A stretch of 64,000 bases of DNA, taken from the NCBI RefSeq assembly GCF_000245015.1, contig NZ_JH600070.1, forward strand, positions 2,605,588 through 2,669,587, read 5' to 3'. Numbering within the stretch: the stretch's first letter is position 1; each line of letters starts with the position of its first letter. This document shows, one piece after another, positions 49,398-58,414 of this stretch. The notes beneath the pieces were generated by a model. It saw nothing but the letters and a program-made list of their open reading frames with translations. It was not told where the DNA came from and searched no databases. This stretch comes from Beggiatoa alba B18LD (GTDB lineage Bacteria; Pseudomonadota; Gammaproteobacteria; Beggiatoales; Beggiatoaceae). The position numbers were made by a program, and so were the translations under genes.

Positions 49398-50729
49398 ATG
49401 ACCCGCCGTAGAAAATCTATTCCTCAAACACCTGTTGCCGCAACCATTGAAAATCTTTCCCATGATGGACGAGGTGTTGCTCATATTGACGGTAAAACCG
49501 TTTTTATTTTTGGGGCATTACCTACCGAAAAAGTAATGTTTCGCTATTTATCACAACAAAGTCGTTATGATGAAGGAATTGCCGTCGAAATCTTGGAAGC
49601 CTCGCCTCAACGTGTTACGCCACGCTGCGCACATTTCGGCGTTTGTGGTGGGTGTAACTTACAGCATTTAGAACCATTCGCCCAAATACAACATAAACAG
49701 GCTACCTTATTAGAGCATTTTCAGCATATTGGCAAAGTTGAGCCTGAGGAAGTTGTTTCCCCGCTACGCGCAGATATTTGGGGGTATCGTCGTAAAGCGC
49801 GATTAGGCGTTAAATTTGTACGCGCAAAGCAATTGGTTTTTGTTGGATTTAGAGAACATCAAAGCGGTTTTTTAACGGATATTCGTCATTGTGATGTTTT
49901 ACATCCGCTAGTTGGAGAAAAAATTAGCGCATTACGTGAGTTGATAGAGCAACTTGAGGCAAAAGAGCAGATTGCTCAATTTGAAGTCGCAATTGATGAC
50001 CAACACGCCGCGATTATTATTCGCAATTTAGTGCCGTTATCAGAAGTTGATCGGCAAAAACTCATAGATTTTGCAAAAAAACAGAATTTTTATTTCTATT
50101 TGCAATCAGGAAAAATTAATACGGTTGCCGCGCTATATCCGCCCGACTTACCCTTAACCAGTCTGCATTATCAGTTACCCACAGAGTCATTAAGTTTTAA
50201 CTTTGCACCCTATGATTTTACACAGGTTAATACTGCAATTAATGAGCAAATGATACCGCAAGCACTTGATTGGTTGGCAGTAACATCAACAGAAACCGTT
50301 TTAGATTTATTTTGTGGGTTGGGTAACTTTACGCTACCGCTTGCACGGCGAGCAGCTCAAGTCATTGGCGTGGAAGGCGATGCCGATTTATTATTGCGTG
50401 CAGAAACCAATGCACATCAGCAAGATATTCATAATGTCAGTTATCATACGGCTAACTTAGCAGATAAGCAGTTACAACAGCCGTGGATGCAAATTGCTTA
50501 TGATAAGATTTTACTGGACCCTCCTAGAAGTGGCGCATTGGAAATTATTCAAAATTTGCCCATGACACACACCAAAAATATTGTTTATGTCTCTTGTAAT
50601 CCTGCCACATTAGCCCGTGATGCAGGTGTGCTAGTGCATGAGAAAGGATTTCGCCTTGTTAAAGCGGGGGTAATGGATATGTTTCCGCATACGGCACATG
50701 TTGAGTCTATGGCATTATTTACGCGCTAA
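49398..50729 (+). CDS. rlmD: 23S rRNA (uracil-1939 C5)-methyltransferase
   Basis: A 443-residue RlmD (RumA). A TRAM domain (15-70) is followed by the 4Fe-4S cluster Cys residues in RCAHFGVCGGC (~75-88) and RHCDVL (~165). The SAM-binding region is VLDLFCGLGNFTLPLA (~300), with DPPRSGA (~375) and the catalytic Cys in VYVSCNPATLARD (~400). The length is as in E. coli. It lies 51 bp after the ExeA-type gene. Confidence 0.95.
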   Translation: MTRRRKSIPQTPVAATIENLSHDGRGVAHIDGKTVFIFGALPTEKVMFRYLSQQSRYDEGIAVEILEASPQRVTPRCAHFGVCGGCNLQHLEPFAQIQHKQATLLEHFQHIGKVEPEEVVSPLRADIWGYRRKARLGVKFVRAKQLVFVGFREHQSGFLTDIRHCDVLHPLVGEKISALRELIEQLEAKEQIAQFEVAIDDQHAAIIIRNLVPLSEVDRQKLIDFAKKQNFYFYLQSGKINTVAALYPPDLPLTSLHYQLPTESLSFNFAPYDFTQVNTAINEQMIPQALDWLAVTSTETVLDLFCGLGNFTLPLARRAAQVIGVEGDADLLLRAETNAHQQDIHNVSYHTANLADKQLQQPWMQIAYDKILLDPPRSGALEIIQNLPMTHTKNIVYVSCNPATLARDAGVLVHEKGFRLVKAGVMDMFPHTAHVESMALFTR

Positions 50730-50750
50730 ATCAAAATTCAGAAAAGCAAA

Positions 50751-50803
50751 GACCTGCTAGATTTTAAAAATCTAGCAGGTCTTTATTTTTTCGCTGAACT
50801 TAA
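50751..50803. repeat. MITE-like repeat, copy 8 (palindrome half)
   Basis: The palindrome GACCTGCTAGATTT / AAATCTAGCAGGTC is followed by CTTTATTTTTTCGCTGAACTTAA, a degenerate form of the right terminus. It lies just after rlmD and, with T's following, could serve as its terminator. Confidence 0.8.
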
Positions 50804-50836
50804 AAGATGGCATAAAACTTCTTTTTTCAGGCAATA

Positions 50837-50874
50837 AAAAACCCACTATTTAGATTTTTAGATAGTGGGTTTTC
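50837..50874. terminator. Bidirectional terminator between rlmD and the lipoprotein gene
   Basis: AAAACCCACTAT pairs with ATAGTGGGTTTT around an AT-rich loop. A's on the left and T's on the right would allow termination from both sides. Confidence 0.75.
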
Positions 50875-50889
50875 AATTTTAGAGGTTAT

Positions 50890-51060
50890 TTATTCACAAT
50901 TACCAACACAGATTGCACCTTTTTCACCTGTAAATAACCCAGGTCCTTCAGGCGGCGCGCCTGCTGTATGATTACCATGAAGTGGCTCACCACCAATTGC
51001 ACAGCCTGATAACGTTGCGATAATTGCCAACAGGCTCAGGAAATAATTTCCTTTGCTCAT
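50890..51060 (-). CDS. Small lipoprotein (56 residues)
   Basis: A short gene of 56 codons plus stop. The product begins MSKGNYFLSLLAIIATLSGC, a lipoprotein signal with lipobox LSGC, so the mature chain has only 37 residues. It is Gly/Pro-rich (GEPLHGNHTAGAPPEGPG) and ends in CVGNCE with two Cys four apart. AGAGG stands before the ATG. It starts 23 bp after the porin stop on the same strand and is probably cotranscribed with it. No known family was recognised. Confidence 0.75.
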   Translation of the reverse strand: MSKGNYFLSLLAIIATLSGCAIGGEPLHGNHTAGAPPEGPGLFTGEKGAICVGNCE

Positions 51061-51083
51061 ATTACTAACCTCTATGTACTAAA

Positions 51084-52286
51084 TTAGAACTTGACGCGCG
51101 CGCCACCCATGATGGCGAAAATGTCTTCCACATTGGTACCAGTACGGTCTAAAGAGAAACCTTGGTATTGGAAGAATACTTCGGTTGCAGCTTTGTCGAT
51201 ATTTTGAACTAAGCCTAAGCCCCAGCTGGAAAGCTCGTCATCAACTTTATTGTAGTCTTCGGTAATACCATAAGAAAGGGCGATAGCAGTTTTACCTACA
51301 TCAGAGCCTTTGAATTGGTAGCCTAATTTACCATAATAAGAAGTTGCTTCATCATCACGGGTAGATTTGCTTAAGTCATAGCTTTCTTGACCATATGCTA
51401 AGGTTAAGCTGATACCGATGGGTTCATATAAGAAAGAAGCAGAACCACCGTAACGGCTTTCATAGGTTTTCAGGTCTTGAGGGTCAGCATAGAAACCAGC
51501 AGCAGCAACTTTCACAGGACCGAAAGAACGTGCTAAATAAGCAGCAGCATCCCATGCCCCACCAGTTGTCGCACTGGCGGATAACATTAAACCACCTAAG
51601 CTGGGTGTGTCGTAACGAACACGGTCATCACGGCTTAAACCATCAAAGTTGGTGGTGACTTGAGTAATGGTAGCTACGTTAGGATTGTTAACAGCATCAG
51701 AATCACGGAAAGATAACGCACCACCGAGACCATTCAGTAAGGAGTAACCAGCAATTGAAGTGCCAGAGAGGTCTTGTTCTGTGGTCGTATTAGAAGCCAT
51801 GTCGCCTTGACCTAACCATAAACGACCTAAGGTTTTGCTATCAAAGTACAGTTCGATCTTACGTTCTTTGAAGAAAGTCTCGGAGCTGTTGCTAGCAGTT
51901 TGATTCATAACAACGGTATTGCTGGCATTAGATTGATATTCTAATTCCCAAGCCACACCAACAGTTACGTCATCGCTAACCGCTGCTTTGCCATCGATAT
52001 TTAAACGGCTGGAGGAGTTATCATTGTCCACAAAGAATGTATCGCTATCGACACCATCATCAGCGTACATAACGGCACGGTTAACGTGACCTTTTAAAGT
52101 TAAGCCATATTTAGGCTTAGGTGCGGTGATGATTGCACCTGAAGAACCAGTGGATTCTAAGGTGTTAATGCGTTTTTGCAATTGTTCGATTTGCGCTTTC
52201 ATGTCAGACATGTCATCAGCTAACACGAAAGGAGAAACAGCTAACAGAGCGGCTGTTACGCTAGATACTAAAGTCTTTTGCTTCAT
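51084..52286 (-). CDS. Outer-membrane porin
   Basis: A 400-residue general porin. The signal peptide (MKQKTLVSSVTAALLAVSPFVLA) is followed by a short coiled coil (DDMSDMKAQIEQLQKRINTLE) like that of some periplasm-spanning or trimeric porins. After that come alternating amphipathic strands of a 16-strand-type barrel. The sequence ends in MGGARVKF with the C-terminal Phe needed for outer-membrane assembly. The ATG at 52286 follows GGAGAAA. Selectivity cannot be judged. Confidence 0.88.
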   Translation of the reverse strand: MKQKTLVSSVTAALLAVSPFVLADDMSDMKAQIEQLQKRINTLESTGSSGAIITAPKPKYGLTLKGHVNRAVMYADDGVDSDTFFVDNDNSSSRLNIDGKAAVSDDVTVGVAWELEYQSNASNTVVMNQTASNSSETFFKERKIELYFDSKTLGRLWLGQGDMASNTTTEQDLSGTSIAGYSLLNGLGGALSFRDSDAVNNPNVATITQVTTNFDGLSRDDRVRYDTPSLGGLMLSASATTGGAWDAAAYLARSFGPVKVAAAGFYADPQDLKTYESRYGGSASFLYEPIGISLTLAYGQESYDLSKSTRDDEATSYYGKLGYQFKGSDVGKTAIALSYGITEDYNKVDDELSSWGLGLVQNIDKAATEVFFQYQGFSLDRTGTNVEDIFAIMGGARVKF

Positions 52287-52566
52287 CAAATTTCTCCACT
52301 TGCTTGATTTACTTTACAAAATTTGTCCCTATAATGTTAGCTAAAACACATATAGAGGAATGTTATTCTTTGGATTAGATACAGTCTTACAAAAACGGCA
52401 CTATGTTAATTCGGCTACAAGTACTGAATCAAGTCAGCATACAATGAGAACCTTAACGCAGATGACGAAAAAATGCAACAAATTTTTTGTAAAAAAACCA
52501 CAAATACGATTTTGTTGCTAAAATGATACATCTAGTGACTGAGTTTTAGCTGAGTCCTAAAATAGG

Positions 52567-54087
52567 CTATTCAAAAACCAGTTGTATATTGACATCTTGT
52601 AAATAATCGCGCTCTTGCTCTAAATCTGTCTGGGTAAGCGGATGTTGCTCTAACCAGCTAGGCGGGAAGCGTAATATTAACATATTCTCGTTTGAATGTA
52701 GGTGCATTGTTGGTAAAACGTTAGAGTTACGACTACGGTGCAAAAGTACGGATAAACGTAACAAAACACCTAAACGAATGAGCGTGGTTTTTTCCACATG
52801 ACTACAACGTAGATGAATATCGCTGGGAAATTTACGTCGATGAACACGAACAAGCGTTGCTAATAGAGCTAGTTCTTGCTTTGAAAATCCAGATAAATCT
52901 GAGTGACTTAGAATATAATCACCATGTTTATGGTAGTTTTCATGCTCCATACTTAACCCAACTTCATGCAGACGTGCTGCCCAACTTAACATCTGTGCGT
53001 ATTCTTCATGGACAAGATGCCATTCTCTCGCAACATCTGATAAAAATTGTAGGGTTGTTGCCTCTACTCGTTCAGCTTGTTGCAAATCTACACCATAACG
53101 TTGGCTTAGTGTGCGAATTGTGCGCTCTCGCACATCTTCGTGCACAATTCGTCCCAATAAGTCATAAACTAAGCCTTCGCGTAATGCGCCATCTGAAATC
53201 TGCATCCGCTTTAAGCCAAACCCTTCAAAAATCCCCAGTAGGATAGCAACGCCGCCTGAAAAAACGGCTGTACGTTTGGGGTTTAAGCCTTTTAATTGAC
53301 TCAATCGTTCTGTTGTACCTATGTCTAATAACGCTTGGCGTAACTTTTGAAGGCTCTCGGCAGTAATTTCCGTACCCCAGCCCATTTCGATAATCACACG
53401 TTCAATATTACGTAAAGTGCCTGATGAACCAATAACCTCAGCCCAGCCCGTTGTTCTAAACATCGCTTCAATGGGTTGTAATTCTAATAAGGCGGCAATT
53501 TCTGCTCGACGGAGATTTTTAGGGCGAATATTGCCATCTTCGAAATAATGTTCACTCATATCAACACACCCCATCCGCAGACTTTCTCGACGAAGTGGTT
53601 CGAAACCTTCTCCAATAATAAATTCTGTACTTCCACCACCAATATCAATCACTAATCGTTTTTCTTTACTACTAGATAGCGTGTGAGCAACGCCTAAGTA
53701 AATGAGCCGTGCTTCTTCACGTCCTGCAATAATTTCTATGGGATGACCAACGGCTTGTTCTGCTTTGATTAAAAAATCATTCGCGTTTTTTGCAACCCGT
53801 AATGCATTAGTGCCAACAATACGAACACTATCAACAGGCATATCACGCAAACGTTGTCCGAAGCGGGCTAAACAATCTAATGCACGCTGTTGGGCTTCAG
53901 GGGAAATCATTTGGGTGGCATCCAAGCCAGTTGCAAGCCGTACCATTTCACGTAATCTATCTAAGACTCGCACTTGTCCGTCATTGATACGAGCAACTAT
54001 CATATGAAAACTGTTTGACCCTAGGTCAACCGCAGCGACAACTTCAGGGGTAGGATGTTCCGTAAAAAAAGCGGGTAACTTCAACAT
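52567..54087 (-). CDS. ppx: Exopolyphosphatase (Ppx/GppA family)
   Basis: A 506-residue enzyme of the ASKHA phosphatase group that hydrolyses polyphosphate or pppGpp. The first phosphate-binding loop is AVDLGSNSFHMIV (~20) and the second is IDIGGGSTEFIIG (~145). Further motifs are GREEARLIYLGV and SSGTLRN. The C-terminal half is the HD-like helical domain (residues 320-500). Its length and HD domain fit Ppx of Pseudomonas or E. coli; GppA cannot be excluded. The ATG at 54087 is preferred to a TTG at 54105. Confidence 0.9.
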   Translation of the reverse strand: MLKLPAFFTEHPTPEVVAAVDLGSNSFHMIVARINDGQVRVLDRLREMVRLATGLDATQMISPEAQQRALDCLARFGQRLRDMPVDSVRIVGTNALRVAKNANDFLIKAEQAVGHPIEIIAGREEARLIYLGVAHTLSSSKEKRLVIDIGGGSTEFIIGEGFEPLRRESLRMGCVDMSEHYFEDGNIRPKNLRRAEIAALLELQPIEAMFRTTGWAEVIGSSGTLRNIERVIIEMGWGTEITAESLQKLRQALLDIGTTERLSQLKGLNPKRTAVFSGGVAILLGIFEGFGLKRMQISDGALREGLVYDLLGRIVHEDVRERTIRTLSQRYGVDLQQAERVEATTLQFLSDVAREWHLVHEEYAQMLSWAARLHEVGLSMEHENYHKHGDYILSHSDLSGFSKQELALLATLVRVHRRKFPSDIHLRCSHVEKTTLIRLGVLLRLSVLLHRSRNSNVLPTMHLHSNENMLILRFPPSWLEQHPLTQTDLEQERDYLQDVNIQLVFE

Positions 54088-54247
54088 TCTGTTAACGGGT
54101 GTCAATTAAGGGCTGATTTAGAAGATATACATGGTAACAGAGGATAAGTAATGGCAATAGTTTTTTTACGGTACTATTCTGTTCTTTTTTGATTCTTAAA
54201 GGCAATCATATGAATCAGTTTAATCTTAAACGCAGGGTTTATTCACA

Positions 54248-56317
54248 ATGAGATATTCACTTATCTTATTAGCTCATTTACTCGTGTCGTTCTGGGTGAT
54301 TATTTTTACCAATATCTATTGGAGCTACATAAGTGATAGTTCTATTACAACCGTATTACTTGGAGTCACCTGTTTTATCAGCCTAGTTTTACCTTATCAA
54401 ATACGACAATGTCTTAAAAAATCAGAACAACAGATTAATGACTGTCAATTTATCAACCAACTCATTGCACAAGTCCCTTACCATTTTTTCCAATACCAAA
54501 TTACTGAACAAGGTATCGGCAATTTTTATTATTTAAATCAAAAAAATAGCTCGCAACAATCCATTCAACGACAAAAACTTTCTATAGATGAGGTGCTTTC
54601 ATGGATTAGTGATGAAGATAAAGAAAAAGTAAAAACCTTATTAGCTAATATTCCTAAGAAAAATACAAATATCCTGACAACTGAATTTAGAGTTAAAAAA
54701 AACAATATATTACAGTGGGTAAAAGTAAATGCTTATATTCATATAGAAAATAATATTCATATTGTAACGGGCGTTATAGAAAGTATTAATGAACAAAAAC
54801 AAGTAGAAATTGCATTAAAGAAAAGTGAAGAACGCTTTGAACTTGCCGTATTAGGGACAAGCTGTGGCTTATGGGATTGGGGAAATACGTTTGAAGATCG
54901 AGCATGGTGGTCATCTCGATTTTTTGAACTACTAGGCTACACAGAAAATGAAATAGAGCCGAGTTTATCGCGCTTAACAAATCTACTCCATCCTGAAGAT
55001 CACCCCTTAGTCACTGAAGCACTCACACAACATTTACAAGCACAAAAACCTTTCGATATTGACTGTCGTTTAAGAATGAAAACAGGGGAGTATCGCTGGT
55101 TTCATCTCTTAGGGCAAGCCGTCTGGAATAATGCAGGCAATGCAACCCGCATGGCAGGGTCTCTCACAGACATCACGGAAAGAAAACTCACCGAATTAGC
55201 CTTGCATAAAAGCATGGAACAATTTCGTACACTTGTAGAAAACGGTAGCGATTGGGTTTGGGAGTTTAATCAACATCTTGTAATTACGATGATTAGTGAT
55301 AATGTTCGTAAAGTTCTAGGGTATGAACCTGTAGAATTGATGGGACGGCATTTTTTTACCCTTATTCCCCAACATGAACTTAAAAAGTTTCACACAATTT
55401 TTAATATTGATAAAAAGATTTACCTTCCACTTAAACATGAAGAAATTCAATTTCGTAGAAAAGATGGTGTTTCCTTATTAATAGAAATCACGGCAGTTCC
55501 CTTTTTTGATACACATCACCAATTTCTAGGCTATTTTGGTATGGGACGCGATATCACATTACAACGGCAAAACTATGAATTAAGCATTGAGAATAAGGAG
55601 CTTGCTAAAACGACACGCTTAAAAGATGAGTTTCTTGCGACCATGAGTCATGAACTTCGGACACCGCTCAATGCTATTTTAGGTATGGCAGAAGCCTTAC
55701 AAGAAAATGTTTATGGCACGCTAGAACCAAGACAAGTGAAATCTATCCAAATCATAGAATCTAGTGGAAAACATTTATTAAGTTTAATCAATGATATTTT
55801 AGACTTATCTAAAATTGAAGCAGGAAAAATGCATTTAACCTTTGGAGATGTTGTTCTTGATAGTTTATGCCAACAATGTATTGATTTTATTCGTCCTCAA
55901 GCAATGAAAAAGAATATCCGCTTAAAATTAAACATCAATAGCAGCATAATGACCATTCAAGCAGATAGGCAACGGTTACGCCAGATTATCATTAATTTAC
56001 TCAACAATGCCGTTAAATTTACCCCTGATAATGGTGAGGTCGGATTAGAATTAAAAAATGATGATGCGAATAAACAAGTACATATCAGCGTTTGGGACAC
56101 AGGCATAGGTATTGCCGAAGCAGACCGCATTAAATTATTTAAACCATTCAGCCAGATAGATAGCCGCTTATCACGACAATATGAAGGAACAGGATTAGGA
56201 CTCGCATTGATTTATCGCCTGACATTATTACACGGTGGTTATGTCAGTGTTGAAAGTGAATTTGGTAAAGGCAGTCGATTTATCATTAGCTTATATGAGA
56301 CTCCACCACTCTTATAA
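54248..56317 (+). CDS. PAS-domain sensor histidine kinase (orphan)
   Basis: A 689-residue membrane kinase. Two N-terminal helices (5-25 and 34-55) with almost no periplasmic loop are followed by three PAS-type domains (about 75-185, 195-315 and 320-440, with GYTENEIEPS and GYEPVELMGRH). The HisKA domain has SHELRTPLNAILGM (~470), and the HATPase domain has N-box NLLNNAVKFTPDNG, G1 DTGIGI, and GTGLGLALIY. It has no receiver and no response regulator beside it. Input is likely intracellular redox or a small ligand through the PAS domains. Confidence 0.9.
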   Translation: MRYSLILLAHLLVSFWVIIFTNIYWSYISDSSITTVLLGVTCFISLVLPYQIRQCLKKSEQQINDCQFINQLIAQVPYHFFQYQITEQGIGNFYYLNQKNSSQQSIQRQKLSIDEVLSWISDEDKEKVKTLLANIPKKNTNILTTEFRVKKNNILQWVKVNAYIHIENNIHIVTGVIESINEQKQVEIALKKSEERFELAVLGTSCGLWDWGNTFEDRAWWSSRFFELLGYTENEIEPSLSRLTNLLHPEDHPLVTEALTQHLQAQKPFDIDCRLRMKTGEYRWFHLLGQAVWNNAGNATRMAGSLTDITERKLTELALHKSMEQFRTLVENGSDWVWEFNQHLVITMISDNVRKVLGYEPVELMGRHFFTLIPQHELKKFHTIFNIDKKIYLPLKHEEIQFRRKDGVSLLIEITAVPFFDTHHQFLGYFGMGRDITLQRQNYELSIENKELAKTTRLKDEFLATMSHELRTPLNAILGMAEALQENVYGTLEPRQVKSIQIIESSGKHLLSLINDILDLSKIEAGKMHLTFGDVVLDSLCQQCIDFIRPQAMKKNIRLKLNINSSIMTIQADRQRLRQIIINLLNNAVKFTPDNGEVGLELKNDDANKQVHISVWDTGIGIAEADRIKLFKPFSQIDSRLSRQYEGTGLGLALIYRLTLLHGGYVSVESEFGKGSRFIISLYETPPLL

Positions 56318-56337
56318 ACTTGATATAGCCCAATAAA

Positions 56338-56368
56338 AAAACCAAGTTCCATTGCAGAACTTGGTTTT
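56338..56368. terminator. Bidirectional terminator between the kinase and ompW
   Basis: AAAACCAAGTTC pairs with GAACTTGGTTTT around a 7-nt loop. It lies 20 bp after the kinase stop and before the convergent ompW end. Confidence 0.85.
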
Positions 56369-56441
56369 GAGAATAGACATTAACTATTTATGTTTTGGGA
56401 AGACAATCCATTGTCAAACAGATAAACAAATTCCTAAAAAC

Positions 56442-57143
56442 TTAGAACTTAGTACCAACCCCAAAACCGATAACCCACGGATTGATATCTACGTCAGTGC
56501 TAACATGACCTAAAGCACCAGAATCAAATTCTGCAGTTGTGCTGATGTCCATATATTTCACGTCAGCATTTAAGAACACATTTTCGTTGATGTCATAGTC
56601 AACACCTAACTGAGCGACCCAACCAAAAGAAGAGTCTAAGCTCAAGCCAGACACACCACCTAAACCATTATCTAAAGAACTAGTTACTTTCTCATCAAAG
56701 AAATAGGTGTAGTTAAAGCCGAAACCTGCATAAGGACGCACAGGACCATCAGGTAATAAATGATATTGTAAAATTAAAGCAGGGGGTAACACACGGGTTT
56801 CAATAATGTCACCAGGCGCGAGTGTATTTAAGGTTTCGCCTTTAGAAGAGACATTATGTTGAGAACTTAAGTCTAATAACAGCTCAACACCCACATATTT
56901 GGTTAACATATAGGTAAAGTCAATGTCTAATGTCCAAGCATCATCGACATCAACACTTGTGCCAGCCACATTACCACCAACCGCGCTAGAATAAACATCG
57001 CCACTATCTGCATCAGGACTGATATTAATAATACGACCACGTACTAAAATATCACCTTGATCAATGGCTAAAGCAGGCGCACTTGCAATCATGCCTAAAC
57101 TACCAGCAATGAGTAATGGTAAAACTTGTTTTTTAATGTTCAT
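56442..57143 (-). CDS. ompW: OmpW-family outer-membrane protein
   Basis: A 233-residue eight-strand barrel. A signal peptide (MNIKKQVLPLLIAGSLGM to about residue 26) precedes GDILVRGRIINISPDADSG, the OmpW start. Then follow VGVELLLDLSSQHNVS, LPPALILQYHLLPDGPVRPYAGFGFNYTYFF (in parts) and the terminal VIGFGVGTKF. OmpW barrels pass small hydrophobic molecules; in E. coli the gene is under FNR control. It is divergent from the Crp/Fnr regulator here with a 355-bp AT-rich gap. TTAGGAGATAA precedes the ATG. Confidence 0.93.
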   Translation of the reverse strand: MNIKKQVLPLLIAGSLGMIASAPALAIDQGDILVRGRIINISPDADSGDVYSSAVGGNVAGTSVDVDDAWTLDIDFTYMLTKYVGVELLLDLSSQHNVSSKGETLNTLAPGDIIETRVLPPALILQYHLLPDGPVRPYAGFGFNYTYFFDEKVTSSLDNGLGGVSGLSLDSSFGWVAQLGVDYDINENVFLNADVKYMDISTTAEFDSGALGHVSTDVDINPWVIGFGVGTKF

Positions 57144-57498
57144 CTAACTTTATCTCCTAATATTGGTTTTTTTAAGGAAAATATTTTAATAATTGCAACC
57201 TTATAATAGTCCAACACATTATTATATTTAAAACAAATATGACGAATGCTTAGGTCAGTTTTATAAAACTTTTAAATGTTTAGAAAAATAGTATGAAATA
57301 TAAATTAATAATGATTTCAAAGTTGTTTTATTTGGAATGCTATAAAAACCGTGATTTTATCATAAAAACAAATAAATTTACATCACTTAACAATTTGTTT
57401 TAAAAAAATAAATTTAAATACTTAAAAATCTTTTTTTTCACCAAAATAAATCATAAACTATGGATTGACATTAACCTAAGTTAATTTGCGTCTGTACC
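57144..57498. other. AT-rich divergent regulatory region
   Basis: 355 bp with no gene, strongly A+T rich. Near the regulator's start is the palindrome TTAACCTAAGTTAA (57471-57484), preceded by TTGACA (57465-57470). No convincing FNR site (TTGAT-N4-ATCAA) was seen. Confidence 0.5.
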
Positions 57499-58257
57499 AT
57501 GACAAACCGTTCCAAAAAAAGCGAACAAACTGTTCCTTGTCACGCCTGCCCTGTTCGTAAACTCAACCGATTCCAACCTCTCCCAGAATCACAACAAGCC
57601 GTTGTTCAACAATATCGGGCAGGACAAACCACTATCCCCGCAAAGCAATATTTATATCGAGAAGGGGAACTGCACGGTAATATTTACACCGTGTTTAGTG
57701 GCTGGATCATGTTGTATAAAACCCTGAGCAATGGCGGACGGCAGATTTTACGCTATGTCCTACCAGGGGATTTCATCGGTTTTCAAGCAGATTTACAATT
57801 TCCCATGAATCACTCCGCGCAAACGCTGACAGACTGCACGCTTTGCGTGTTTCCACGTCCCAATTTCCTGCAAATGCTACAGACTAATCCTGAATTAGGG
57901 TTGCAAATTGCGTGGATAACTGCGCGAGATATGACACTAGGGCAAGAATACTTAGTCAACATTGGACGGAAAAATGCAAAAGAACGGCTCGCTTTTCTGT
58001 TTCTCGAACTGTATCAACGTCTGCGCTTACGTAATCCCAAAATTACCGATAGTATTCCCTTCCCCATGACGCAAGAGGACATTGCTGACACACTAGGCTT
58101 GACCCTCGTACATGTCAATCGCACCCTGCGCAGTTTACGCGAAGAAGGCTTAGTCAATCTATCACACCACACCCTCACCATTTTGGATTACGACCAACTG
58201 TCAGACATTACAGGCTTTAATAACAGTACGTTAGCAACAGACCAACCTTTATTATAA
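57499..58257 (+). CDS. Crp/Fnr-family transcription regulator
   Basis: A 252-residue regulator. The N-terminus has a CHACPVRKL Cys pair (residues 14 and 17). The cyclic-nucleotide-type beta roll follows (35-130) with YREGELHGNIYTVFSGW, and a second Cys pair lies at DCTLCVF (~115). The C-terminal winged helix has MTQEDIADTLGLTLVHVNRTL. The Cys spacing differs from E. coli FNR, which has three N-terminal Cys, so oxygen sensing through an iron-sulfur cluster is possible but unproven. Position beside ompW fits a role in redox control. Confidence 0.85.
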   Translation: MTNRSKKSEQTVPCHACPVRKLNRFQPLPESQQAVVQQYRAGQTTIPAKQYLYREGELHGNIYTVFSGWIMLYKTLSNGGRQILRYVLPGDFIGFQADLQFPMNHSAQTLTDCTLCVFPRPNFLQMLQTNPELGLQIAWITARDMTLGQEYLVNIGRKNAKERLAFLFLELYQRLRLRNPKITDSIPFPMTQEDIADTLGLTLVHVNRTLRSLREEGLVNLSHHTLTILDYDQLSDITGFNNSTLATDQPLL

Positions 58258-58414
58258 ATAAACAAAGTCCTCCTAAATGTGTTACCTATCTATCCAATGT
58301 CGTAACACATTTTTCCCCTGTTTTCACCCTTCCCCCTAGCACATAACTCATTCTATGATTATATTTACAGTATCTCATTGGATACTATAAAGCGTGCTAC
58401 GTGTGAACATAAAC

